Shown: in pieces, positions 48,837 through 57,549 of the stretch
Layout of the letters: every line of letters begins with the position of its first letter
Position numbering within the stretch: the first letter of the stretch is position 1
DNA from: Streptomyces griseomycini
GTDB lineage: Bacteria > Actinomycetota > Actinomycetes > Streptomycetales > Streptomycetaceae
Length of the DNA: 64,000 nt
Direction of reading: 5' to 3'
Assembly (NCBI RefSeq): GCF_014203535.1
Contig: NZ_JACHJI010000006.1
Span: 372,001 to 436,000 of the forward strand
Notes under the pieces: generated by a model
The model's database searches: none
Seen by the model: the letters and a program-made list of their open reading frames with translations, nothing else
What the model was told of the DNA's origin: nothing
Program-made: the position numbers and the translations under genes

Positions 48837-50015
48837 ATGGACCTGCTGAACACGCTGGTGGACAAGGGGCTTCGGCGCGAGACGCCGACCCGTGGGGAAG
48901 CGCTGGCCGTCCTCGCGACGTCCGACGACGACCTGCTCGACGTGGTGGCCGCGGCCGGGAGGGTGCGGCGGCACTGGTTCGGCCGGCGGGTGAAACTCAA
49001 CTATCTGGTGAACCTCAAGTCCGGTCTGTGCCCGGAGGACTGCTCCTACTGTTCCCAGCGGCTCGGCTCCAAGGCCGACATCCTCAAGTACACCTGGCTC
49101 AAGCCGGACGAGGCGTCGAAGGCCGCCGCCGCCGGACTCGCGGGCGGCGCCAAGCGGGTGTGCCTGGTGGCCAGTGGGCGCGGTCCGACCGACCGTGACG
49201 TGGACCGGGTGTCCGACACCATCAAGGCGATCAAGGAACAGAACGAGGGCGTCGAGGTGTGCGCCTGCCTCGGCCTGCTCTCCGACGGTCAGGCGGAACG
49301 GCTGCGTGCGGCGGGCGCGGACGCCTACAACCACAACCTCAACACCTCCGAGTCCACCTACGGGGACATCACCACCACGCACACCTACGCCGACCGCGTG
49401 GACACCGTGCAGAAGGCGCACGCGGCGGGCCTGTCCGCCTGCTCCGGACTGATCGCCGGCATGGGCGAGAGCGACGAGGACCTGGTCGACGTGGTCTTCT
49501 CGCTGCGCGAGCTGGACCCAGACTCGGTGCCGGTCAACTTCCTGATCCCGTTCGAGGGCACCCCGCTCGCCAAGGAGTGGCACCTCACCCCGCAGCGGTG
49601 CCTGCGGATCCTGGCGATGGTGCGGTTCGTGTGCCCGGACGTCGAGGTGCGGATCGCGGGCGGCCGTGAGGTGCACCTGCGCACGATGCAGCCGCTCGCG
49701 CTGCACCTGGCCAACTCGATCTTCCTCGGCGACTACCTCACCAGTGAGGGCCAGGCGGGCAGGGCCGACCTGGAGATGATCGCCGACGCCGGGTTCGAGG
49801 TGGAGGGCACCGACCAGGTGACCCTGCCGGAGCACCGTGCGGGCGGCGGATGCGGGTCGCACGGGGGCGGCGGGGTGTGCGGTTCGGCACCGGCGGGCGA
49901 GGACTCCTGCGCGGGCGCGGACGAGGAGGGCGCGCGCCGGGCCGACGAGCCGCGTCCCGACCTGGTCGCGGTCCGCCGCCGGGGCGCCGGAACGGATCTC
50001 GCGCCCAATGCCTGA
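48837..50015 (+). CDS. bioB: biotin synthase
   Basis: The 392-residue radical SAM enzyme inserts sulfur into dethiobiotin. The [4Fe-4S] cluster cysteines are C65, C69 and C72 (CPEDCSYC). Other family segments are YNHNLNTSE, CSGLIAGMGE and NFLIPFEGTPL. After the catalytic barrel there is a Gly/Cys-rich extension of about 55 residues with Cys339, Cys348 and Cys358. Typical E. coli-type BioB ends before this. Start ATG 48837; it overlaps bioA by 8 bp. Confidence 0.96.
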   Translation: MDLLNTLVDKGLRRETPTRGEALAVLATSDDDLLDVVAAAGRVRRHWFGRRVKLNYLVNLKSGLCPEDCSYCSQRLGSKADILKYTWLKPDEASKAAAAGLAGGAKRVCLVASGRGPTDRDVDRVSDTIKAIKEQNEGVEVCACLGLLSDGQAERLRAAGADAYNHNLNTSESTYGDITTTHTYADRVDTVQKAHAAGLSACSGLIAGMGESDEDLVDVVFSLRELDPDSVPVNFLIPFEGTPLAKEWHLTPQRCLRILAMVRFVCPDVEVRIAGGREVHLRTMQPLALHLANSIFLGDYLTSEGQAGRADLEMIADAGFEVEGTDQVTLPEHRAGGGCGSHGGGGVCGSAPAGEDSCAGADEEGARRADEPRPDLVAVRRRGAGTDLAPNA

Positions 50016-51288
50016 ACTCTCCGTCGCCGAACTGCTGGAGCTCGACCGGCGGCACGTCTGGCATCCGTACGGGCCCGTGCCGGGCCGCCGGGAACCGCTC
50101 GTCGTGGAGTCGGCGAGCGGGGTGCGGCTGAAGCTCGCCGACGGTTCGGGCGAACTGGTCGACGGGATGTCGTCCTGGTGGTCGGCGATCCACGGCTACA
50201 ACCACCCGGTGCTGAACGAGGCCGCCCGTGAGCAGCTCGCGCGGATGAGCCACGTGATGTTCGGCGGGCTCACGCACGAGCCCGCCGTGCGGCTGGCGAA
50301 GCTCCTTGTCGACATGTCACCCGAAGGTCTGGAGCACGTCTTCCTCGCCGACTCCGGGTCGGTGTCGGTCGAGGTCGCGGTCAAGATGTGCCTGCAGTAC
50401 TGGCGTTCGCTGGGCCGGCCGGAGAAGCGGCGGCTGCTGACCTGGCGGGGCGGCTATCACGGTGACACGTGGCAGCCGATGTCGGTGTGCGACCCCGAGG
50501 GCGGGATGCACGAACTGTGGACCGGGGTGCTGCCCCGTCAGGTGTTCGCCGACGCCCCGCCCGCCGCGTACGAGGAGTCGTACGCCGAGCACCTGCGGGA
50601 GCTGATCGAGCGGCACGCCGGTGAACTGGCCGCGGTGATCGTGGAGCCGGTGGTGCAGGGCGCGGGCGGGATGCGGTTCCACTCCCCCGCGTATCTGCGG
50701 GTGCTGCGCGAGGCGTGCGACGCGCACGACGTGCTGCTGGTGTTCGACGAGATCGCGACCGGGTTCGGGCGCACGGGCGCCCTGTTCGCGGCGGAGCACG
50801 CCGCGGTGACGCCGGACGTGATGTGCGTGGGCAAGGCGCTCACCGGCGGCTACATGACGATGGCGGCGACGCTGTGCACCGCGCGGGTGGCGGGAGGCAT
50901 CTCGCGCGGTGAGGTGCCGGTGCTGGCGCACGGGCCGACGTTCATGGGCAATCCGCTGGCGGCGGCCGTGGCCTGCGCCTCCCTCGAGCTGCTGCTCGGA
51001 CAGGACTGGCTCGCGGAGGTCAAACGCATCGAGGCGGGCCTGCGGCACGCGCTGGCGCCGGCGGAGCGGCTGCCGGGCGTGCGGGACGTGCGGGTGCTGG
51101 GCGCCATCGGTGTCGTCCAGCTCGACCACGCCGTGGACATGGACGCGGCCACCCGGGCCGCGGTGCGCGAAGGTGTGTGGTTGCGGCCGTTCCGTGATCT
51201 GATCTACGCCATGCCGCCGTACGTCACGGGCGACGCGGACGTGGCGCTGATCGCGCGGGCGGTGTGCGCGGCCGCGGAGGAGGGATGA
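50008..51288 (+). CDS. bioA: adenosylmethionine-8-amino-7-oxononanoate aminotransferase
   Basis: This 426-residue class III aminotransferase makes 7,8-diaminopelargonate using SAM as amino donor. The N-terminal RRHVWHPYGP is specific to BioA. DGMSSWWSAIHGYNHPVLNE, FADSGSVSVE-like FLADSGSVSVEVAVKM, RGGYHGDTW, FDEIATGFGRTG and the PLP lysine in VGKALTGGYMTMAAT complete it. The ATG at 50008 lies inside the last codons of bioB (8-bp overlap), and bioD begins 1 bp after its stop, so BAD is a coupled operon. Confidence 0.97.
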   Translation: MPELSVAELLELDRRHVWHPYGPVPGRREPLVVESASGVRLKLADGSGELVDGMSSWWSAIHGYNHPVLNEAAREQLARMSHVMFGGLTHEPAVRLAKLLVDMSPEGLEHVFLADSGSVSVEVAVKMCLQYWRSLGRPEKRRLLTWRGGYHGDTWQPMSVCDPEGGMHELWTGVLPRQVFADAPPAAYEESYAEHLRELIERHAGELAAVIVEPVVQGAGGMRFHSPAYLRVLREACDAHDVLLVFDEIATGFGRTGALFAAEHAAVTPDVMCVGKALTGGYMTMAATLCTARVAGGISRGEVPVLAHGPTFMGNPLAAAVACASLELLLGQDWLAEVKRIEAGLRHALAPAERLPGVRDVRVLGAIGVVQLDHAVDMDAATRAAVREGVWLRPFRDLIYAMPPYVTGDADVALIARAVCAAAEEG

Positions 51289-51289
51289 C

Positions 51290-52006
51290 ATGCCGGTACT
51301 GGTGATCACGGGGACGGGCACGGAGGTCGGCAAGACGGTCGTGACCGCCGCCGTCGCGGCGACGGCGCTGTCGGCCGGCCGGTCGGTGGCCGTGCTGAAG
51401 GCGGCGCAGACCGGCGTGGGCCCGGAGGAGCCCGGGGACGCCGAGGAGGTCGCGCGGCTCGCCGGTGCCGTGACGACGGCCGAGATCGCCCGCTACCCGG
51501 ACCCGCTGGCGCCGGCCACGGCCGCCCGTCGGGCCGGCCGGGCGCCGGTGCACCCGCACGACGTCGCCGAGCGGGCCGCCAAGCTGGCCACCGAGCACGA
51601 TCTGGTGCTGGTGGAGGGCGCGGGCGGGCTGCTCGTCCGGTTCGACGCGGCCGGCGGGACGCTGGCGGACGCGGCGACGCTGCTGGCGGCCCCGGTGCTG
51701 GTGGTGGCGTCGGCGGGTCTCGGCACCCTCAACGTCACCGAGCTGACGGCCCGTGAGCTGCGCGGACGCGGGCTCGACCTGGCGGGTGTCGTGATCGGCA
51801 GCTGGCCCGCACGGCCCGATCTGGCCTCGCGCTGCAACCTGCTGGACCTGCCGGACGTGACCGGGGCCCCGCTGCTGGGCGCGGTGCCGGCCGGGTCGGC
51901 GGCCCTGGACCCGGCCGGCTTCCGGGCGTCGGCACCGCACTGGCTGGCGCCCCGGCTGGACGGGACGTGGGACGCGGAGGCGTTCCGGGTGCGGGAGGCA
52001 CCCTGA
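51290..52006 (+). CDS. bioD: dethiobiotin synthetase
   Basis: The 238-residue ATPase forms the ureido ring of dethiobiotin. It has the deviant P-loop GTGTEVGKTVVTA, KAAQTG (carbamate site) and VLVEGAGGLLVRF, with ASAGLGTLNVTELTARELR behind. It starts 1 bp after bioA. The C-terminus (WHDAEAFR-like, WDAEAFRV) is as in other Streptomyces BioD proteins. The operon has no bioC or bioH, so pimeloyl supply is encoded elsewhere. Confidence 0.96.
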   Translation: MPVLVITGTGTEVGKTVVTAAVAATALSAGRSVAVLKAAQTGVGPEEPGDAEEVARLAGAVTTAEIARYPDPLAPATAARRAGRAPVHPHDVAERAAKLATEHDLVLVEGAGGLLVRFDAAGGTLADAATLLAAPVLVVASAGLGTLNVTELTARELRGRGLDLAGVVIGSWPARPDLASRCNLLDLPDVTGAPLLGAVPAGSAALDPAGFRASAPHWLAPRLDGTWDAEAFRVREAP

Positions 52007-52213
52007 CGGTGACGGGGTGCGCGGGAAGCGCCCTCGCGGCGGGGACGCGGAAGTGCCCTTGCCCCGGCAGGGATGCGGGCGGCCCCTGCGGGGGAGAATC
52101 GCGGTGAGGCCCGTTCCGGGGGAGGCCTCGTGTCCCCCCGGGCTCCCCGGCTTCTCCCCCGCTCACGGCTCGGCCCGGGCGGGGGCATCCCCGCGAGCAG
52201 GGAGGTACCCGCC

Positions 52214-52906
52214 ATGTCCGCCGGCTCCGCGAGGGTGGCGCGGGATCCCGTGCACCACCCGCTGTTCGCCCGTTGCTACGCCCGGATCAGCGTCACCGCC
52301 GAGACCCGGACGGGAATGGCCGAGGTGCGCCGGCGGCTGCTCGGCGGGCTGTCCGGGCGGGTGATCGAGGTGGGCGCGGGCAACGGCCTGAACTTCGCGC
52401 ACTATCCGGGCACCGTCTCGGAGGTCGTCGCCATCGAACCGGAGCGCTCGCTGCGCAAGCTCGCCGTCGAGGCCGCCCTGCGCGCCCAGGTGCCGGTGGA
52501 CGTGGCGCCGGGTGCGGCGGAGGCGCTGCCGGTCAAGAGCGAGGCGTTCGACGCGGCGGTGGTCTCCCTGGTGCTGTGCAGCGTGCGGGACGTGCCGCGG
52601 GCGCTCGCGGAGCTCAGGCGGGTGCTGCGGCCGGGCGGCGAGCTGCGGTTCTTCGAGCACGGCCGGGGCGGCGGCCGGGTCATGACCTTCACCCAGCGCG
52701 CGCTGGACCGCACGGTGTGGCCGCCGCTGGCCGGTGGCTGCCACCTGTCGCGGGACCCGGTCGGCGCGCTGCGGGAGGCGGGGTTCGAGCTCGGCCCCTA
52801 CCGGCGGACGCTGATGCCGGAGAGCGGGCCGAGGCTGCCCAGCTCCTACTGCGTCACCGGCGTCGCGTGGCGTCCGCCGGCCGACGCGGCGGACGCCGGG
52901 CGCTGA
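52214..52906 (+). CDS. SAM-dependent methyltransferase (UbiE/phospholipid-type)
   Basis: The 230-residue class I methyltransferase has motif I VIEVGAGNGLNFAHYP, an acidic EPE for the ribose, VVSLVLCSVRDVPRALAEL and a RVLRPGGELRFFEHGR post-motif. It resembles phosphatidylethanolamine or quinone methyltransferases of the UbiE group (METTL7-like). The ATG at 52214 has GGGAGG upstream. The 207 bp before it hold no gene. It ends exactly where the convergent toxin gene ends (no gap). Substrate unknown. Confidence 0.85.
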   Translation: MSAGSARVARDPVHHPLFARCYARISVTAETRTGMAEVRRRLLGGLSGRVIEVGAGNGLNFAHYPGTVSEVVAIEPERSLRKLAVEAALRAQVPVDVAPGAAEALPVKSEAFDAAVVSLVLCSVRDVPRALAELRRVLRPGGELRFFEHGRGGGRVMTFTQRALDRTVWPPLAGGCHLSRDPVGALREAGFELGPYRRTLMPESGPRLPSSYCVTGVAWRPPADAADAGR

Positions 52907-53281
52907 TCACTCGCTCCAGCGGCGCAGCTCGGCCGCGATGTCGTCGACGGTCGCCTCGCCGTCCTTGACCAGCCGGGCCAGATCACGGACCTGCTCCGGC
53001 GAGGTGACGACCTTCAGGCCGCTGGCGACGAGATAGGCGTACGCGACGGCGGAGGCGAACAGGGCGTTGGAGCGTTCCAGCGCCGGGACGTGGACCAGCA
53101 GCTGGAGGAGGGCGGCGGCGCGGGCGTGCGGGCCGTCGTAGACGGGGACGTCGAATATCTCGGCCCGGTGGCGTGCGACGGCGGCGACGAGGGCTCCCCA
53201 GTCGGTGACCTGGGGGTCTCCCGGGGTGTGCCGCTCGGCGAGCATCAGCAGCCAGGCGAGGTCGATGCGCAGGTCGTCCAA
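52907..53281 (-). CDS. Doc/Fic-like toxin with degenerate active site
   Basis: The 124-residue all-helical protein resembles Streptomyces proteins annotated as Fic-family toxin components (LAWLLMLAERHTPGD, VPALERSNALFASAVAYAYL). The Doc/Fic core HxFx(D/N)GNKR is not conserved: the helix reads HVPALERSNALFASAV, with no Gly-Asn-Lys-Arg. AMP-transfer or kinase activity is therefore doubtful. It begins 4 bp after the antitoxin stop, which is the usual antitoxin-first order. Its stop abuts that of the methyltransferase gene. Confidence 0.75.
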   Translation of the reverse strand: MDDLRIDLAWLLMLAERHTPGDPQVTDWGALVAAVARHRAEIFDVPVYDGPHARAAALLQLLVHVPALERSNALFASAVAYAYLVASGLKVVTSPEQVRDLARLVKDGEATVDDIAAELRRWSE

Positions 53282-53285
53282 CGGC

Positions 53286-53561
53286 TCAGTGGCGACCTTC
53301 GCTCGTGCCCTCGCGGTCCTCCCGCGTCCCCGACGCCGCCCGGGCGGCGGAGCCCCCGTCGAACTCCTCGGCGAAGACGGCCTGGTACTGCTTCATGAAG
53401 TCGGCGGCGGCCTCGACGAACGCGCGGCCGGCCTCGCCGGTGTCCTGCCGGACCAGTTCCTCGATGTAGCGGTTCACGCTCATCCCGCGGGCCAGGGCAC
53501 GTTCCCGCGCGGCTCGGGCGGTCCCCTCGTCCACGCGCACGTTCAGCTGGGTCTTCGCCAT
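53286..53561 (-). CDS. ribbon-helix-helix antitoxin
   Basis: The 91-residue protein has an N-terminal RHH/Arc-type DNA-binding domain (KTQLNVRVDEGTARAARERA, SVNRYIEELVRQ) and a disordered, charged C-terminal half for toxin binding. It is the first gene of a two-gene operon with the Doc-like gene. The perfect 20-bp inverted repeat 8 bp upstream of its start is the probable autoregulatory site. Confidence 0.85.
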   Translation of the reverse strand: MAKTQLNVRVDEGTARAARERALARGMSVNRYIEELVRQDTGEAGRAFVEAAADFMKQYQAVFAEEFDGGSAARAASGTREDREGTSEGRH

Positions 53562-53569
53562 GCCTCGAA

Positions 53570-53589
53570 GCTAGCGCCGGAGCGCTAGC
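53570..53589. promoter_or_regulatory. inverted repeat, toxin-antitoxin operator
   Basis: GCTAGCGC and GCGCTAGC are perfect 8-bp arms around CGGA, just upstream of the antitoxin start. RHH antitoxins bind such symmetric sites. Confidence 0.72.
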
Positions 53590-53761
53590 ACCGGCAAGGC
53601 ACCCGCCCCCTCCCGGGAGGTGTGTGCCCCTTACATCGGCACCGGGGACCAGACCTGAGGCGGAGAGGGACCTGCACCCACGGGGGATACCGGGTGTGGG
53701 TCGGGTCACACTACCCTCGGGCGCGACGAGCGGACCTGACGTCCACCCGGAGGAGGCGGCC

Positions 53762-54592
53762 TTGTCCACACCCGCTGCGGAGCACGCCCCCGGCCTCGCG
53801 CCGACCGACGGGACCGCGGCCCGCGCCCGTGGTCTGACCAAGGCGTACGGTTCGGGCGAGACGGCCGTGATCGCCCTGGACTCGGTGGACGTGGACATCG
53901 CGCGCGGACGGTTCACCGCGGTGATGGGGCCGTCGGGCTCGGGGAAGTCGACGCTGATGCACTGCCTGGCGGGACTCGACACCGTTTCGGCCGGACAGGT
54001 GTGGCTCGGGAGCACCGAGATCACGGGGCTGAAGGACCGTGAGCTGACCCGGCTGCGCCGGGACCGGATCGGGTTCATGTTCCAGTCGTTCAACCTCCTC
54101 CCGACCCTGAACGCGCTGGAGAACATCACCCTGCCGATGGACATCGCGGGGCAGAAGCCCGACCGGCAGTGGCTGGACCAGGTCATCGACACGCTCGGGC
54201 TCAGGGACCGGCTGCGGCACCGGCCCGCGCAGCTCTCCGGCGGACAGCAGCAGCGCGTCGCCTGCGCACGGGCGCTGGCCTCCCGGCCCGAGCTGATCTT
54301 CGCGGACGAGCCGACCGGCAACCTCGACTCGCGTGCCGGGCTGGAGGTGCTCGGCTTCCTGCGGGAGGCAGTGGACCGGCTGGGCCAGACCGTGGTGATG
54401 GTCACCCACGACCCGGGCGCCGCCGCCCACTCCGACCTGGTGCTCTTCCTGGCGGACGGCCGGATCGTCGACGAGATGCGGCGGCCCACGGCGGAGACGG
54501 TGCTGGAGCGGATGAAACGCTTCGACGTGATCCGCGCCCCCGCCGACGGCGGCGCCCGCCGATCGGACGGTCCGGCCCCGGACGAGGACTGA
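53762..54592 (+). CDS. ABC transporter ATP-binding protein (MacB/LolD type)
   Basis: The 276-residue ATPase starts at TTG 53762, with GGAGGAGG upstream. It has Walker A GPSGSGKST, Q-loop FMFQSFNLLPTLNALEN, signature LSGGQQQRVACARALA, Walker B LIFADEPTGNLDSRAG and switch VMVTHDPG. This is the class that energises FtsX-type permeases. The next gene, 4 bp away, encodes such a permease. It may drive export or lipoprotein/substrate extraction; no regulator or substrate is encoded beside it. Confidence 0.93.
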   Translation: MSTPAAEHAPGLAPTDGTAARARGLTKAYGSGETAVIALDSVDVDIARGRFTAVMGPSGSGKSTLMHCLAGLDTVSAGQVWLGSTEITGLKDRELTRLRRDRIGFMFQSFNLLPTLNALENITLPMDIAGQKPDRQWLDQVIDTLGLRDRLRHRPAQLSGGQQQRVACARALASRPELIFADEPTGNLDSRAGLEVLGFLREAVDRLGQTVVMVTHDPGAAAHSDLVLFLADGRIVDEMRRPTAETVLERMKRFDVIRAPADGGARRSDGPAPDED

Positions 54593-54596
54593 GGCC

Positions 54597-57164
54597 GTGC
54601 TGAAGGCGGCGCTGCGGAGCTTTCTCGCGCACAAGGGACGGCTGCTGCTGTCCGCGCTGGCCGTCGTCCTGTCCGTGGCGTTCGTCGCGGGCAGCCTGAT
54701 CTTCTCCGACACGGTCTCGCGCACCTTCGACCGGCTCTTCGCCTCCAGTTCCGCCGATGTGACCGTCTCCCCCCGGGACGACCTGGAGTCGTCGGTGCCC
54801 ACGGGCGCGGTGCAGACGGTGCCGGCCTCGCTCGCCGGGCGGCTGGCCCGCGTCGCCGGGGTCGAGTCGGCCCACCCGGACGTCGAGGTGGAGAACATCA
54901 CGGTCGTCGACGGCGACAACGAGTCGGTGGGGCCGACCACGGGCGCGCCCACCATCGCCGTGGACTGGTACGTCAGCGAGCGCAGCGTCGTGGAGCTGAC
55001 CTCCGGCCGCACCCCGCGCGGAGACGGCGAGGCCGTGCTGGACGCGGACACGGCCGACGCCAGGGGCGTGGAGATCGGGGACACGCTGTCCGTGCACGCC
55101 CGGCCCGGCACGTTCCGGGTCGAGGTCGTCGGCGTCGCCACGTTCACCACCACGAACCCCGGTGCGGCGCTCGTCTTCCTCGATCCCGAGGTCGCCGCGG
55201 CCCGGCTGCTGGGCTCCGCGGACCGGGCCACGAGCGTCTCGGTCGACGCGGCGCCGGGAGTGACCGACGCGGAGCTGAAGCGCCGCGTCACCGCGGAGCT
55301 CGGCACCGGGACCTACGACGTCGAGACCGCCGACGAGCAGGCCCGGACGGCCGCCGACGAGCTCGGCGGGTTCCTCGACGTGATCAAGTACGTGATGCTC
55401 GGCTTCGCCGGGATCGCGGTCCTGGTCGGCGTCTTCCTGATCGTCAACACCTTCTCCATGCTGATCGCCCAGCGCACCCGTGAACTCGGCCTGCTGCGGG
55501 CGCTCGGCGCCGATCGGCGGCAGGTCCGCCGGTCGGTGCTCACCGAGGCGGTGCTGCTCGGCCTGATCGGCTCGACGCTGGGGCTGGCGGCCGGCATCGG
55601 GCTCGCCTTCGGGCTGATCCGGCTCATGGGCGTGTTCGGCATGAACCTGAAGACCACGGAGATGGTCATCGGGTGGGCCACGCCCGTCACCGCGTACGTC
55701 GTCGGTGTCGGCGTCACCTTCGTGGCCGCGTACCTCCCGGCCCGCCGCGCGGCGGGCGTGTCGCCGATGGCCGCGCTCGCCGACGCCGAGGTCGCCGGGG
55801 TCGGCCGGCCGCTGCGCGTGCGCGCGGTGGTGGGTTCCGTGGTGGGTGCGCTCGGCGCCGCCGCGCTGATCGGATGCGTGACCTCCGGCGAGACGTCGGC
55901 GGCGGCCTCCCTGCTGGGGCTCGGGGTGGTCCTCACCCTGATCGCGACCGTCATCGCGGGGCCGCTGCTGGTGCGGCCGGTGATCCGGGTGCTGGGCGCG
56001 GCCTTCCCCGCGCTGTTCGGCCCGGTCGGCCGGATGAGCCAGCGCAACGCCCTGCGCAATCCCCGCCGTACCGGTGCCACCGCGGCCGCGCTGATGGTGG
56101 GGCTCGCCCTGGTCGGCGGCATGTCGGTGGCCAGCGCCTCGATGTCCCGCTCCTTCGACGAGCAGATCGACAAGACGCTGGGCGCCGACTTCGTGGTCCA
56201 GAGCGCCACCTTCATGCCGTTCGCCCAGGAGGTCACCGACCGGGTGCGGGACACGGAGGGCGTGGGCCTCGTCGTGCGGCAGCGGTTCGCGCCGGTGGCG
56301 GTACGGCTGCCGGACGGGGAGCGGATCGAGACCACCGCCGCGGGGTACGACGACGGGGTCGACGACGTCGCGCGCGTGACGTACGCGAGCGGCGACACGG
56401 CGGCGGCCCTGGCGGACGGCGCCCTCGCCATGGACGCCGGCTTCGCCGGGGAGCACGACGTCCGCGTCGGCAGCACGGTCCCGGTCGAGTTCCCCGGTGG
56501 GAAGCGCACCGAACTGACGGTGACCGCCCTCACCGACATGGAGGGCGGCGAGGGCTTCGGGATGCGGGGCGGGCTGTTCCTCGGCATCGCGACGGTCGAG
56601 GAGTACGTGCCGGGCGGGCAGGACTCCGCGCTGTACGTCAACGCGGCCGCCGGGACGGGCGCGGACGGGCTGCGCGACCGCCTGGAGACGGCGCTCGACC
56701 CGTATCCCCAGGTCCAGGTCCGCGACCAGGCCGACTACAAGGAGCTGGTGCACGACCAGATCGCGGTCCTGCTGTACCTCGTCTACGCCCTGCTGGGCCT
56801 GGCGATCGTCATCGCGGTGCTCGGTGTGGTCAACACCCTCGCGCTGTCGGTGGTGGAGCGGACCCGGGAGATCGGTCTGCTGCGGGCGATCGGCCTGGCC
56901 CGGCGGCAGCTGCGGCGGATGATCCGGCTGGAGTCGGTGGTGATCGCGGTCTTCGGCGCGGTCCTGGGGCTCGCGCTGGGGCTGGTGTGGGGCCTGTGCG
57001 TCCAACAGGTGCTGGCGTTGCAGGGCATGACCGCGCTCGCCGTCCCCTGGGGCACCGTCGTCGCGGTCGTCATCGGCTCGGCGGTGGTCGGCATCGCGGC
57101 GGCCCTGCTGCCGGCGCTGCGGGCGTCGCGGATGAACGTGCTGGAGGCGATCGCGCACGAGTGA
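54597..57164 (+). CDS. FtsX-like ABC transporter permease
   Basis: The 855-residue permease has two FtsX/MacB repeats. There is an N-terminal membrane segment (LLLSALAVVLSVAFVAGSLI), an extracellular domain to about 260, three helices (about 265-390), a central pair near 415-465, a second extracellular domain, and a C-terminal three-helix FtsX block ending LPALRASRMNVLEAIAHE. The GTG start at 54597 lies 4 bp after the ATPase gene. Long open frames on the opposite strand are shadows. Substrate unknown. Confidence 0.93.
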   Translation: MLKAALRSFLAHKGRLLLSALAVVLSVAFVAGSLIFSDTVSRTFDRLFASSSADVTVSPRDDLESSVPTGAVQTVPASLAGRLARVAGVESAHPDVEVENITVVDGDNESVGPTTGAPTIAVDWYVSERSVVELTSGRTPRGDGEAVLDADTADARGVEIGDTLSVHARPGTFRVEVVGVATFTTTNPGAALVFLDPEVAAARLLGSADRATSVSVDAAPGVTDAELKRRVTAELGTGTYDVETADEQARTAADELGGFLDVIKYVMLGFAGIAVLVGVFLIVNTFSMLIAQRTRELGLLRALGADRRQVRRSVLTEAVLLGLIGSTLGLAAGIGLAFGLIRLMGVFGMNLKTTEMVIGWATPVTAYVVGVGVTFVAAYLPARRAAGVSPMAALADAEVAGVGRPLRVRAVVGSVVGALGAAALIGCVTSGETSAAASLLGLGVVLTLIATVIAGPLLVRPVIRVLGAAFPALFGPVGRMSQRNALRNPRRTGATAAALMVGLALVGGMSVASASMSRSFDEQIDKTLGADFVVQSATFMPFAQEVTDRVRDTEGVGLVVRQRFAPVAVRLPDGERIETTAAGYDDGVDDVARVTYASGDTAAALADGALAMDAGFAGEHDVRVGSTVPVEFPGGKRTELTVTALTDMEGGEGFGMRGGLFLGIATVEEYVPGGQDSALYVNAAAGTGADGLRDRLETALDPYPQVQVRDQADYKELVHDQIAVLLYLVYALLGLAIVIAVLGVVNTLALSVVERTREIGLLRAIGLARRQLRRMIRLESVVIAVFGAVLGLALGLVWGLCVQQVLALQGMTALAVPWGTVVAVVIGSAVVGIAAALLPALRASRMNVLEAIAHE

Positions 57165-57549
57165 GACGCGGCGCGCCTGCGGCCGCGTTCCGCGCGTGGC
57201 GCCTGCGGAAGGGGTGACGCACGCGGAGGGGTCCGCGGACACGCACGCACGGGGAACGGCAGGGCTCCGCACGCGCGGGAGCCGCGGGACGACCGCGCGA
57301 GGGCCGCACGGCGCGACCGCGCGCGTGGGGCCGTGCACGACACGGACGCGCAGGGGGGCAGCGCGAGATCCGCACGCGCGCGGGAACGGCACGGAACCCG
57401 TGCGCACGCGGAAGCGGCACGGAACGCGCCTCGCGTGCGGGAGCCGCGCGCGGCTTGCACACGCGCGGAGCGGCCGTGGCCGTGCGTGCCCGTGGGTCCG
57501 CATCGTGGAATGACGTGTCGCCGGCGGTTCCGCGTGCTGTGATCACCAC
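57165..57549. repeat. 385-bp gene-free tract of degenerate CGCACGCG-type repeats
   Basis: The tract between the permease and the GNAT gene is made of short recurring blocks: CCGCACGCGCG at 57267 and 57370, GGGAACGGC at 57252 and 57382, GCGGCACGGAAC near 57404-57425, and GGGAGCCGCG near 57278 and 57439. The composition is strongly CGCG-biased. I see no gene with a ribosome site. It looks like decayed tandem repeat DNA. Confidence 0.55.

Noticed and set aside
54402..57503. A 1033-codon open frame opposite the ABC genes
   Set aside because: It is His/Asp/Arg/Gly-rich antisense of the permease, without a start signal or domain.
57196..57513. 105-codon frame in the repeat tract
   Set aside because: Its translation only reflects the CGCACGCG repeats; no ribosome binding site is present.
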